DNA of 64,000 nucleotides from Promethearchaeota archaeon (GTDB lineage: Archaea; Asgardarchaeota; Lokiarchaeia; Sigyniarchaeales; SOKP01): assembly GCA_019057865.1 (NCBI GenBank), contig JAHLWP010000015.1, positions 1-64,000 of the forward strand, written 5' to 3'. Position 1 is the first letter of the stretch. Every line of letters starts with the position of its first letter. Under the pieces are notes generated by a model. It made no database searches. It was given only the letters and a program-made list of their open reading frames with translations, and was not told the origin of the DNA. Shown in pieces: positions 17,113 to 25,103 of this stretch. A program made the position numbers and the translations under genes.

Positions 17113-18255
17113 CTAAGAAAACTGTAATAGAAATTTATTTCCTAAATTTACATTATCCAAATATTTTTTTGCAACTTTTAAATATTTTAAAGCTTGTTCT
17201 TTTGGTGTAATAGGTAAATCCCTCATTTGGTAGTCACCGTGAAACACTAAAAGGCTATAGGGGATTTCAGGATTTATCTCACTAATAAATCTCGCAATTA
17301 ACTCCACTTCTTCATGGTTAACATAACCCGGAACCATTAAAGTACAACCGCTCATTTCTGGCATTTCTTTTCCCCTGGTTCCAAAATAATCTTCAGCCAA
17401 GAATTTGAAATTTTTAAGAGTTCTGTTATTACTGATACCACATAATGCTAAATTTAATTTCTCATCGAAACTTTTTAAATCGAATTTAATATTTCCGCCC
17501 GTTTTTATTGCGATTTTCATGCATTTTTCTACTAAATCTTGTCTTCCACTTCCATTCCATTCCCAACATATACGCATTATCCTCTTAGGGTCTTGCTTTT
17601 CGATTTTCTTTAATATTAGTTCTGCTAAACTTATAGTAAAAGGTAATTGCACCTCCGGAGTACCTCCAAAATAGCATAGACAAGTAATATTTTCATTCTT
17701 TACTATTTGATTTGCTAAAAATTCACTATCAAATAGATTTCGCTTCTGAAATTGCTTATGACTACTATTCTGGCAGAAGAGACACGAATACGAACATCCA
17801 TACAGGAAAGCAGCATAACTATATGTCCCATATTCAGGTTCATTATAGTCAGAATATTCAGAATAACCTGCTGAAGTGCCTGCAGGACAAAACCATGCAT
17901 TACAACAATTGGTTGGATTCGCATCTAAATAACTATGTATATAACCCTTAGATTTTGTAGGAAAAGGCAAATCTCCTTTCTTGTTTTTTTGAATATTTCT
18001 CAAACCACAATAGCTTACATCATTCTCAGAAAGGGAACATTCATTTATACAATAATTACATTTCAATTTAATATTTGGTCTTTCTGCTTTAGGAGGTTTA
18101 TCGGGCAAATCTACAAGTTGTCTAACCTGTTTATGAACTGATAGGATATGAGCTTTAATTAAATTCCAATCTTCTTCTAAAATACAGTTCCTACATACCT
18201 GTAGAACCTCAGAGATTAGCCTATCGGTTTTTCCACAAAAATTACAAGTTCCCAT
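17113..18255 (-). CDS. Radical SAM protein (COG1180/AmrS-like)
   Basis: 380 residues. The radical SAM cluster motif is CSYSCLFC (Cys154, Cys158, Cys161), preceded by FLYGC and followed by a CYFGGTPE strand typical of the GGE-like SAM site. Upstream lie extra Cys pairs: CNFC and CRNC (residues 4-24) and a CNYCINEC...C group (66-83), probably zinc or additional Fe-S sites. The overall layout resembles the PflA-related COG1180 family, including AmmeMemoRadiSam members of unknown substrate. It starts two bases after the stop of the Bud23-like methyltransferase, so the two are almost certainly co-transcribed, suggesting an RNA- or protein-modification role. The exact reaction cannot be inferred. 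Confidence 0.8.
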   Translation of the reverse strand: MGTCNFCGKTDRLISEVLQVCRNCILEEDWNLIKAHILSVHKQVRQLVDLPDKPPKAERPNIKLKCNYCINECSLSENDVSYCGLRNIQKNKKGDLPFPTKSKGYIHSYLDANPTNCCNAWFCPAGTSAGYSEYSDYNEPEYGTYSYAAFLYGCSYSCLFCQNSSHKQFQKRNLFDSEFLANQIVKNENITCLCYFGGTPEVQLPFTISLAELILKKIEKQDPKRIMRICWEWNGSGRQDLVEKCMKIAIKTGGNIKFDLKSFDEKLNLALCGISNNRTLKNFKFLAEDYFGTRGKEMPEMSGCTLMVPGYVNHEEVELIARFISEINPEIPYSLLVFHGDYQMRDLPITPKEQALKYLKVAKKYLDNVNLGNKFLLQFS

Positions 18256-18257
18256 TT

Positions 18258-18917
18258 TTATTCTTTTTTCTTTAATAGCAAAAATGTTTGACCAGATTTC
18301 TGTTTTGGATTGTTTTTTATCATAAATCCTTCAAACCCATTATTAATAAATGATTTATTAAAAATATTTAATTCTTTATCATCCTTTGGAAAAAATTCAA
18401 TAATCACTCTTCCTTGTTGTTTCAAAATTTGTTTTATATATTTTGCTGTGTCATTAAGGAGTTTAACCTTCTCACCATAGTTACTTTTTCCGTATGTTAT
18501 AAAGTTATACGATGAAATAGAAATAATATGATTAATGATATTTGCCTTTATAGGTAAAAAATTAATATCTGCTAAAATTAATTCTATATCTTTATAGTTT
18601 TCATATATTCTCTTTTTTTCTCTTACTCTTGAAATCATATCAATTAAAATATCTACTCCAATTACTCTAAAACCATGTTCAATTAGAATTTCTGATGAAA
18701 ATCCTGTTCCGCACCCTAAATCTAAAATTAAAAAAGAATCGTTCTTTTGAACAATCGTTTCCTCTTTATCATTCAATTTATTATCAAAAAGATATTGGAT
18801 ACTTAATAAGGTGGATCTTTTTTGATTGCGTTCCATAGATTTTGAACTATCATATTCACCAGCTTTGGTATCGATATAATCATCTGGGAATTTTGGGAGA
18901 CGATTTTTTCTTGTCAA
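18258..18917 (-). CDS. Bud23-like SAM-dependent methyltransferase
   Basis: 219 residues from a TTG start. Class I Rossmann motif LDLGCGTGFSS (65-75), motif II acidic VIGVDI, and a post-core ISISSYNFI segment. The features match eukaryotic Bud23 (18S rRNA m7G methyltransferase): an N-terminal YD...SR-like helix (YDSSKSMERNQ), GCGTGFSSEILIEHGFRVIGVD, the CISISA-like motif, a FPKDDKELNIFNKSFINNGFEG region and a C-terminal KSGQTFLLL strand. In eukaryotes Bud23 acts with Trm112 on the small ribosomal subunit; no Trm112 gene is visible in this window. The ribosomal gene uS10 lies close downstream, which fits a ribosome-linked role. A generic small-molecule methyltransferase is the alternative. Confidence 0.72.
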   Translation of the reverse strand: MTRKNRLPKFPDDYIDTKAGEYDSSKSMERNQKRSTLLSIQYLFDNKLNDKEETIVQKNDSFLILDLGCGTGFSSEILIEHGFRVIGVDILIDMISRVREKKRIYENYKDIELILADINFLPIKANIINHIISISSYNFITYGKSNYGEKVKLLNDTAKYIKQILKQQGRVIIEFFPKDDKELNIFNKSFINNGFEGFMIKNNPKQKSGQTFLLLKKKE

Positions 18918-19045
18918 TAGTGATCACATATATATAAATAATTAAAATATATAAATAACCTAAAGTCAATATAGGTATAGAGAAATTAAATTAAAATTAA
19001 TTGTTTAATTTCGAGACAAAAAATTATAGAAAAGAATTGAGATTT

Positions 19046-19441
19046 ATGTCAAAAAAACCTGTTGTGGTAGTGGTAGACGATGAGCCAGATATTCTCAAAC
19101 TCACAAAGAAATTCTTGGATTTAGGAGAAATTGAAACAATAACTTGTGTCAACGCCAAAGAAGCTATTAAAACGATAGAGGAGAAATATAATAAAATTTC
19201 TTTGGTTCTCCTAGATATTATGATGCCAGGGCAATCTGGATACAGTGTGCTTGAGGAAGTAAAAAATAATGACAGATATAACCATATTAAGGTCGTTCTA
19301 TTCACAGTTAAAAGTTTTAATGAGGATATCCAGAAGGGCAAGCGTCTAGGAGCGGATGGATATATCACTAAACCGTTTTCAGGAAAAGAACTACTAAAAT
19401 ATATACAAAATATGTTAACTGAAAAAGAAGAAACTAACTAG
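19046..19441 (+). CDS. Single-domain response regulator (CheY-like)
   Basis: 131 residues from ATG 19046 (MSKKPVVVVVDDEPD); a start at 19001 would add a non-conserved 15-residue extension. It has the acidic pair in VVDDEPD, the phosphoacceptor Asp in LVLLDIMMPG, a Thr in VVLFTVKS and the Lys in GYITKPF, a complete receiver domain with no output domain. Such stand-alone receivers relay a phosphoryl signal from histidine kinases; no kinase is encoded nearby. It is transcribed divergently from the methyltransferase. Confidence 0.92.
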   Translation: MSKKPVVVVVDDEPDILKLTKKFLDLGEIETITCVNAKEAIKTIEEKYNKISLVLLDIMMPGQSGYSVLEEVKNNDRYNHIKVVLFTVKSFNEDIQKGKRLGADGYITKPFSGKELLKYIQNMLTEKEETN

Positions 19442-19656
19442 ACTTTAATCTCTATATAAAACTTAAATTCCTACTTGTTAATATTAATTAAAATGGATTC
19501 TTTCTTACTTATTGTAAATTTCCCAAGGAATTTTTATAGAGAAATATTTCAATTTCTAGTTTTTAAAATTTTAAAAAAAATTATTAATATGAAGTAAAGA
19601 AAAGATAATATATTTAAAAATTTAAAAACGAAGAATAACAGCGAGTATGATTAAAA

Positions 19657-20334
19657 ATGGTATATGAAGCAGAACCGGATAGAATTCCTTTTGTGAAACA
19701 ATATTTCTCTGTAATCATATTAGCCGCAAATATATTCGTATTTATTTGGCAAATAATGGATCCAGCAGGGGATATGCATATTGAGGCAGCATTTGTTCCT
19801 TCTGATTCTTTTGAAGGTAAGAATTATTGGACTTTAATAAGTTCTATGTTTATGCATGGAGATATAGTACATATAATCATGAACATGTGGTTTTTCTTTG
19901 TAATAACTGATAATTGTGAACATGGTATGGGTCATATTTTATATCTAATTACTTATTTAGCTTCAGGTTTTTTTGGTAGTATACTTCATGCTTTGAGCAC
20001 ATTAATCGTTCCAATATCAGGATTTGAAGATATCCCTTCACTAGGAGCATCTGGGGCAATATTTGGACTTATGGCTGTTTACGCTATTCTCTATCCTGGT
20101 AATAAGTTTAATATTCCCTCTTCAACAGGCATGACAATGCGAAAAGTGGGTGCGGGAGTTTTTATCGCGACTTACTTTATAGCGGAATTAACTTATGCTA
20201 TTTATTCGATTGCTGCTCCCTTTGGTTCCCAAACCGCCCATTTTGCTCATGTTGGTGGATTTATTGCGGGGGCAATAATAGCTCTAGTATTTAAAGGAAT
20301 AAAAGGGACATCATATAAGAAAAAACCAAAATAA
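19657..20334 (+). CDS. Rhomboid-family intramembrane serine protease
   Basis: 225 residues with six predicted membrane helices. Rhomboid features are clear: WTLISSMFMHGDIVHIIMNMWFF (the H/N helix), the catalytic Ser in GASGAIFG, and the catalytic His in HFAHVGGFIAGA. A large loop after the first helix contains the PSDSFEGKNYWTLIS element. These enzymes cut transmembrane substrates within the bilayer. All catalytic residues are present, so activity is expected. Its substrate is unknown; it stands alone with its own promoter region. Confidence 0.92.
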   Translation: MVYEAEPDRIPFVKQYFSVIILAANIFVFIWQIMDPAGDMHIEAAFVPSDSFEGKNYWTLISSMFMHGDIVHIIMNMWFFFVITDNCEHGMGHILYLITYLASGFFGSILHALSTLIVPISGFEDIPSLGASGAIFGLMAVYAILYPGNKFNIPSSTGMTMRKVGAGVFIATYFIAELTYAIYSIAAPFGSQTAHFAHVGGFIAGAIIALVFKGIKGTSYKKKPK

Positions 20335-20418
20335 TCCCTTTTTTTTTAATTATTTTTCTTTAATCTTGTTTTCTTATTTTTATTAAATTTTTTGAATAAA
20401 GGATAATTTAATGAATTA

Positions 20419-21777
20419 ATGTCTACAAATATAGTTGTAATAGGCATGGGATATGTAGGTATCCCAATGGCGGCTTTGTTAGCAGATGTAGATGATTTTT
20501 ATGTTACCGGAATTCAAAGAAGATCGAAAAGATCAGGATGGAAAATAGATTGGCTCAATAATGGGAAGAATCCATTCGAGGGAGAGGAACCAGGGTTAGA
20601 TGAGCTGATAGATAGAGTCGTAAAGAGCGGAAAATTTAAGGTTACAGATAAATATGATGATGTTGATGATGCTGATTTTATTCTCATTGATGTACAAACA
20701 CCAGTTGATTTAGACTCTAAAATTCCTCGATATGAATCATTAGAAGAAGTTACTAAAAAAATCTCAAAACATTTAAAAAAAGGAGTTACAGTCATAATTG
20801 AATCCACAGTAGCACCAGGGACAACTGATAATATAATCCAACCGAGATTAGAGGAAGGGAGTGGGTTTAAAAGAGGACAGGATTTTTATTTAGTATTTTC
20901 ATTCGAACGAGTTATGCCAGGAAAAATGCTCGAATACATAACTGATATGGAAAGAGTGATTGGAGGAGGATGTGATAAAGCAAACAACAAAGCGAAATCC
21001 TTATATGAGAAGGTAGTTGAGAAGGATATAAGATATACTGACACATTAACTGCAGAATTAACGAAATGCATTGAAAATACTTATAGGGATGTTAATATTG
21101 CTTTTGCTAATGAAATGGCATTGTTATGTGAAGATTTTGATAGAGATATATTCGAAATTATAGAATTGATTAACCAAAGGCATGATAGAATGATGCATTA
21201 TCCTGGTTCTGGTGTAGGTGGTCACTGTCTTACGAAAGATCCTCACTTACTCGAGTATGGTCATCGTACATACACAGAACATAAATATAATTCTGATATC
21301 TTATTAAAAGCAAGAGAATTAAACGATTTCATGCCTCGCCACATGGTAGAGTTGATGGAGGATACGTTTAGAGAATCTCGCAGATTAGTAGATAATATTA
21401 AAGTAGTTCTTTTAGGAGTTTCTTATAAGGCAAATACAGATGACACAAGGAATACCCCTACTGAGAACATAGTTAAAGTATTAAAAAGCAGGTACCATTC
21501 TCATAATATAACTTTTATAGCACACGATCCATACGTTAAAGAGCGAGAATACAAGGAAACTGAACTAACCGATGATTTTGATAAGGCAGTTTCCGGCGCA
21601 GATGTTCTCATTTTTGCTACAAATCACAATGAATATTATAATATTGATCTCGAGGATCTTAAGAGGAAAGTTAGAACACCAATTATTATTGATGGTAGAA
21701 ATATTTTTAAAAAAAAATTAGTTGAACAAAAAGGTTTTATCTATCGTAAAGTTGGAGAAGGACCTAAAAAACCTTAA
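20419..21777 (+). CDS. Nucleotide-sugar dehydrogenase (UDP-glucose/ManNAc type)
   Basis: 452 residues. The N-terminal Rossmann fold begins IVVIGMGYVGIPMAALLA. ESTVAPGTTDN and the helix LTAELTKCIENTYRDVNIAFANE belong to the catalytic core. The active-site Cys lies in GSGVGGHCLTKDP, and the C-terminal UDP-binding domain has LLGVSYKANTDDTRNTPT. The family oxidises UDP-glucose, UDP-ManNAc or UDP-GlcNAc to the uronic acid with two NAD+. The substrate cannot be fixed from sequence. The product would feed surface glycan or N-glycan synthesis. The gene stands alone. Confidence 0.93.
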   Translation: MSTNIVVIGMGYVGIPMAALLADVDDFYVTGIQRRSKRSGWKIDWLNNGKNPFEGEEPGLDELIDRVVKSGKFKVTDKYDDVDDADFILIDVQTPVDLDSKIPRYESLEEVTKKISKHLKKGVTVIIESTVAPGTTDNIIQPRLEEGSGFKRGQDFYLVFSFERVMPGKMLEYITDMERVIGGGCDKANNKAKSLYEKVVEKDIRYTDTLTAELTKCIENTYRDVNIAFANEMALLCEDFDRDIFEIIELINQRHDRMMHYPGSGVGGHCLTKDPHLLEYGHRTYTEHKYNSDILLKARELNDFMPRHMVELMEDTFRESRRLVDNIKVVLLGVSYKANTDDTRNTPTENIVKVLKSRYHSHNITFIAHDPYVKEREYKETELTDDFDKAVSGADVLIFATNHNEYYNIDLEDLKRKVRTPIIIDGRNIFKKKLVEQKGFIYRKVGEGPKKP

Positions 21778-21832
21778 AATGTATTAGTATATCTTATAGA
21801 ACTTGTAATTAAAGCTTTGCTTTATCGATTAT

Positions 21833-21970
21833 TCATTCTTTTTCCTTTAATTTTTCTTCTTGGTGCTTTAATTTTAATGCTCGTCTATGCCACATGTTAA
21901 TTAATGAACAACTAGTATAATAGCAATCATCATCAAATCCCAAATCTAAATAATCTTCTTTTTCATCCAT
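21833..21970 (-). CDS. Small acidic/basic protein, 45 residues
   Basis: Reads MDEKEDYLDLGFDDDCYY, then TSCSLINMWHRRALKLKH and a Lys/Glu-rich tail ending in a stop at 21833. There is an acidic N-terminus, a pair of Cys in DDDCYYTSCS, and a basic helix. Too short for most gene callers. Its core YTSCSLIN lines up with CTG-stop-GIID of the neighbouring ORF at 22176-22331, including Cys opposite the TGA. No known family; possibly real because codon use and composition look protein-like. Confidence 0.45.
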   Translation of the reverse strand: MDEKEDYLDLGFDDDCYYTSCSLINMWHRRALKLKHQEEKLKEKE

Positions 21971-22078
21971 CTTATGATACCCTTTAAATTCTTATAAATT
22001 TCAACATAAATAAGGATTAAAAAAGTACTGCTTATAAAAAATAGAAGAAGAATGATTATTATTAATTATTAATAAATA

Positions 22079-22150
22079 GGTTAGTGTTGAATAAATTTAA
22101 GAGTATTGATCTCTCAAGTTCTTGCGGAACTTTAAAATTAAATCCTAACA
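22079..22150 (-). other. Possible hairpin downstream of the TGA-containing ORF
   Basis: On the minus strand after the stop at 22176 there are nested complementary arms: GTTAG with CTAAC at the outside, ATTTAA with TTAAAT, and AAGTTC-CGCAA-GAACTT at the tip (22116-22132). This could fold into an imperfect long hairpin. Archaeal selenocysteine insertion elements lie in 3' UTRs, so this is the place to look for one, but I have not matched it to a consensus. Confidence 0.3.
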
Positions 22151-22175
22151 TTTAATGATTTAATTCTTTGAGATG

Positions 22176-22331
22176 TTAATTATTTAGTTTTAATGATTTT
22201 TTGTTGTGACGTCGTTTTTTTATATTTTGAATACAGTTTATGATACCATCAATAATGCCTCAGCCTGTACAATACTGTTCTGTTTCATGTTCTGTGCTGT
22301 CTAATTTATTTTTCCATCCAGACATATTCAT
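22176..22331 (-). CDS. Small ORF with in-frame TGA, possible selenoprotein
   Basis: From ATG 22331 the frame reads MNMSGWKNKLDSTEHETEQYCTG, then TGA (22260-22262), then GIIDGIINCIQNIKKRRHNK and a basic tail to TAA at 22176. If TGA is a stop, the product is a 23-residue peptide. If it is selenocysteine, the product is 52 residues and resembles the neighbour at 21833-21970 around the TGA (YTSCSLIN versus CTG-U-GIID). Lokiarchaeal genomes are known to encode selenoproteins. No SECIS has been demonstrated, so this remains a hypothesis. Confidence 0.3.
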
Positions 22332-22485
22332 CCATTGCTTCAAATATCTTTTAATTTAAAATATTAATAAGAAAATAAATAGATTGTTGTTTTAAATAAT
22401 AAGATTTTGAGAGAAGAATAAAAAAAAAGATAATATAACAATAAATATTTAAATTAATTAAAAAAAACGGTTGAAATATTGAAAA

Positions 22486-22764
22486 ATGGGTAGTATTAAA
22501 GATTTAAAGAATGAGCTTTCAGAAATGAGAAAAAGTATGGAAAAAATGACAGCTGAATTACATGAAACAAATTTGGTTATCCGCGACTCGTTAAAATTAA
22601 CTTCAGAAACTATTAAAGAAATGAGTGAAAATTTCACTAAAGCATTAGAAGATGTTTTGAATCAGATGTCTGATTTAACAATTCAGATGAATATAAAAGA
22701 TACAATTCTTAAAACGCTGGGAATTGATGGTATGATTCCAGATTTTTTAAAAAAAAAAAAATAA
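22486..22764 (+). CDS. Small coiled-coil protein
   Basis: 92 residues. Residues 3 to about 70 form an uninterrupted amphipathic helix with heptad spacing (IKDLKNELSEMRKSMEKM, LKLTSETIKEMSENF), followed by a short hydrophobic MIPDFL and a Lys-rich end. It looks like an oligomerising or scaffold protein. No enzymatic motif, no signal peptide. Function unknown. Confidence 0.65.
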   Translation: MGSIKDLKNELSEMRKSMEKMTAELHETNLVIRDSLKLTSETIKEMSENFTKALEDVLNQMSDLTIQMNIKDTILKTLGIDGMIPDFLKKKK

Positions 22765-22773
22765 CAAAAAGAA

Positions 22774-22980
22774 TTACTTATTTGATATTTTTGCTTCCTT
22801 TTGCCAGTTTTTAATAACAAAATACATTATTATAAGAGATATCACATAAACAACAGTAATTAATGACCATAACATAACTTCATTAGGGTTTTTTGAAAAT
22901 GATGCATCTATTGCCTTGTATATGAAGAAAATACTAAGGAGTAATAATAGTTGAATTCGAAATCTCAGTTTATTATCCAT
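22774..22980 (-). CDS. Small two-helix membrane protein
   Basis: 68 residues with two hydrophobic segments (about 10-24, LLLLLSIFFIYKAI, and 37-57, MLWSLITVVYVISLIIMYFVI) and basic ends. It converges tail to tail with the coiled-coil gene, only nine bases apart. Hypothetical; it could be an accessory subunit or an integral regulator. Confidence 0.55.
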   Translation of the reverse strand: MDNKLRFRIQLLLLLSIFFIYKAIDASFSKNPNEVMLWSLITVVYVISLIIMYFVIKNWQKEAKISNK

Positions 22981-23080
22981 TTTTCTGAAAATTTTTTATT
23001 TAATAATTAAAATATTATATTACTTAGAATTAAAAGTATAAGTATAAAAAAGAATTAAATATAATTGTTTACTAGAAAAA

Positions 23081-23284
23081 ATGACAGAAAGGGCTCCTCC
23101 CTTATGTTATATATGTGGTAAAAGCTGTACAGATTCAGTAGAAGATTTATATTATTGTATTTGTGATGCTGCTATTTGCCATAGTTGCATAAATACTGTC
23201 AAAAAAAATGATAAAACTTGGGTTTGTCCACATTGTAAGGAAGCCAATGATTTAGAAAAAAGCAAGTTATTTAGATTAACTTGA
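23081..23284 (+). CDS. PHD/RING-like zinc-finger protein
   Basis: 67 residues that are almost entirely one zinc finger. Cys positions are 9, 12, 26, 28, 33, 36, 49 and 52, giving C-x2-C-x13-C-x-C-x4-C-x2-C-x12-C-x2-C. That spacing is the cross-brace of PHD fingers, with Cys replacing the His, and is close to RING fingers. Asgard archaea carry eukaryote-like ubiquitin and RING proteins; whether this binds a peptide, ubiquitin machinery or nothing of the sort is unknown. It is a single-gene unit with no E1, E2 or ubiquitin gene in the window. Confidence 0.7.
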   Translation: MTERAPPLCYICGKSCTDSVEDLYYCICDAAICHSCINTVKKNDKTWVCPHCKEANDLEKSKLFRLT

Positions 23285-23500
23285 TCTAATTTTCTTTATT
23301 AACTAAATTTAGAGAATCTAAGAATTAATCTGATTTCAATAATTGCCTATGATGAAAATAATTATATTATGATTTAAAATCCTTAAAAATGAATAAATTG
23401 AGGAAGTCTGAGGCATTATTCATTTATAATATAAGAATTATTAAATGGTTTCAAAATTTTAATTATTTAAATAGTCAAGAATAAAAAGTTGATTTTACTA

Positions 23501-23992
23501 ATGAGTGCTAATATTATAACGAAAGTCTTAGAAATTAATAATTGTGATAAAGAAACTCTTATTAGAGCTTTATATAAAGCAGAATTTTGGGAAGCTATTA
23601 AACCCACAAAAAAATTAGAAGCTAAGTTTATAGCTCCAAATGTTTTATATAGTAAAATGTATGATGAAATGGATTTGATTAAAGTTCCTATTGAAATGGA
23701 AGGTGAATTAGTTCTCACAGATAAAGGAGAGCAAGAAGAAAAAGGACGATTAATCGAATTAAATGTTCGAAATAATAAGGACGTTAGAAACTTAGAGGGA
23801 AGGTTAAGAATAAAAGAAATTACTCCTAATAAAACCAAACTCGGTGTTTATATAACTAAGTTTACATTAAGCAGTGATTTTTTGAATTTGATAGGAAAGA
23901 GTGCTGCATACGTTTTGAGACGTAAAATAAGTGATATAACAAGGAATTTAGAAAATTTTTGTAAAACGAACTCATTGAGTAGTCTATTATAA
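23501..23992 (+). CDS. SRPBCC/START-like domain protein
   Basis: 163 residues from ATG 23501; an upstream TTG at 23489 gives a poor start. The order of an N-terminal helix, long beta strands (KLEAKFIAPNVLYSKMY, IEMEGELVLTD, GRLIELNVR, GRLRIKEITPNKTKLGVYI) and a C-terminal long amphipathic helix (LNLIGKSAAYVLRRKISDITRNLENF) matches the helix-grip SRPBCC superfamily, which bind lipids or other hydrophobic ligands. The family call is from secondary-structure pattern and not from a signature motif. Confidence 0.5.
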   Translation: MSANIITKVLEINNCDKETLIRALYKAEFWEAIKPTKKLEAKFIAPNVLYSKMYDEMDLIKVPIEMEGELVLTDKGEQEEKGRLIELNVRNNKDVRNLEGRLRIKEITPNKTKLGVYITKFTLSSDFLNLIGKSAAYVLRRKISDITRNLENFCKTNSLSSLL

Positions 23993-24081
23993 AATCACTT
24001 TATATTTTCCTTTTCAAAAGTAATATATTTCTGAAATTTTATTATATAAATAAGAGATATTTTGATGTCAAGGGTTAAAAT

Positions 24082-24927
24082 ATGAATATCTGGATTATGG
24101 AGAGTGACTCAGGAATCACACTCTTGTACAAGCCGTACATGAATTTTTCTGTGAACGAGGATTTAGTATCTGGTCTCCTCACAGCTTTAAATCAATTTAC
24201 AATAGTTGAATTTAAACAAGGAATCGACTCAATTGAAATGGGAGGACTAAGATGGGTTTATATACAAGATAAAGAATCTAATTTATTATTCATCGCTGCT
24301 GATACTAAAGATGTAAGTGCAGATATGTTAAGATCCCGTTTGGATGTTATACGTAATACTTTTATAGAGCAATACTTGAATGACAAAGCCTATTGGTTAA
24401 ATAGATGGAACGGGAATGTTGAAATTTATAGACCTTTTGAGAAAACAATCGATGAATTTTATACTCAATGGAAGCAAGCAGAACACATAACCACAGTAGC
24501 TGAGTTCTTTGATATTTTAGGAATATTCCAGCAAATTCTAAATTTGGTCATCAACGTAATCGAAAGTCATTTATTGCCAGAGAAGAAAGAAATTATCTAT
24601 AATCGTATTGAAGAAATGTTTGAACATTATGCAGGTCATGATTATGTAAGAAATAATCCTGAATTGAGCAAAATAACTTTCAATAGAGAATCAGGGATCA
24701 ATATTATTAATATTAATCCAACTAATTGTGATATGTTTGTTGTTGAGAAACAAATAATAAATTTAATTAGACGAATTGTAGATATTATTAAAAGTGAAGA
24801 AGATTTTTATTCAAGTTTGAAATATTTTATTGATGAGAATATTTTTGATTATCTTATCTCAAACTTTTCTTTATTGAATGAATTAAACTTGTTCAGGTTC
24901 TTATTACAACTTTTTTTATCAAAATAA
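24082..24927 (+). CDS. Longin/roadblock-like domain protein
   Basis: 281 residues, soluble. The N-terminal 100 residues (WIMESDSGITLLYKPY, DLVSGLLTALNQFTI, IEMGGLRWVYIQDKESNLLFIAA) repeat the strand-helix-strand pattern of the C-terminal domain in the TPR proteins of the duplicated cassettes, including the (S/G)G-(F/L)-LTA-(I/L) helix. The rest is helical, with a long acidic region and no motif. Longin-like domains in Asgard archaea are linked to small GTPase regulation and vesicle-like systems; here no GTPase is adjacent, so it may work with GTPases encoded elsewhere. Confidence 0.6.
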   Translation: MNIWIMESDSGITLLYKPYMNFSVNEDLVSGLLTALNQFTIVEFKQGIDSIEMGGLRWVYIQDKESNLLFIAADTKDVSADMLRSRLDVIRNTFIEQYLNDKAYWLNRWNGNVEIYRPFEKTIDEFYTQWKQAEHITTVAEFFDILGIFQQILNLVINVIESHLLPEKKEIIYNRIEEMFEHYAGHDYVRNNPELSKITFNRESGINIININPTNCDMFVVEKQIINLIRRIVDIIKSEEDFYSSLKYFIDENIFDYLISNFSLLNELNLFRFLLQLFLSK

Positions 24928-25103
24928 TTAAGGTTCAGGCAAACATTTGATTGAAGATTCGATTTAAATAGAAATTCAAAACAGGATCTTCAAAATCTTT
25001 AAATTCTCTGAGCTAAATTTAAGAACGATTAATTTCAAATAGATTTATTAAACTCTATTTATTTAATTTATTATTAATTTCAAGTAATTGATCCAACTAA
25101 ATT

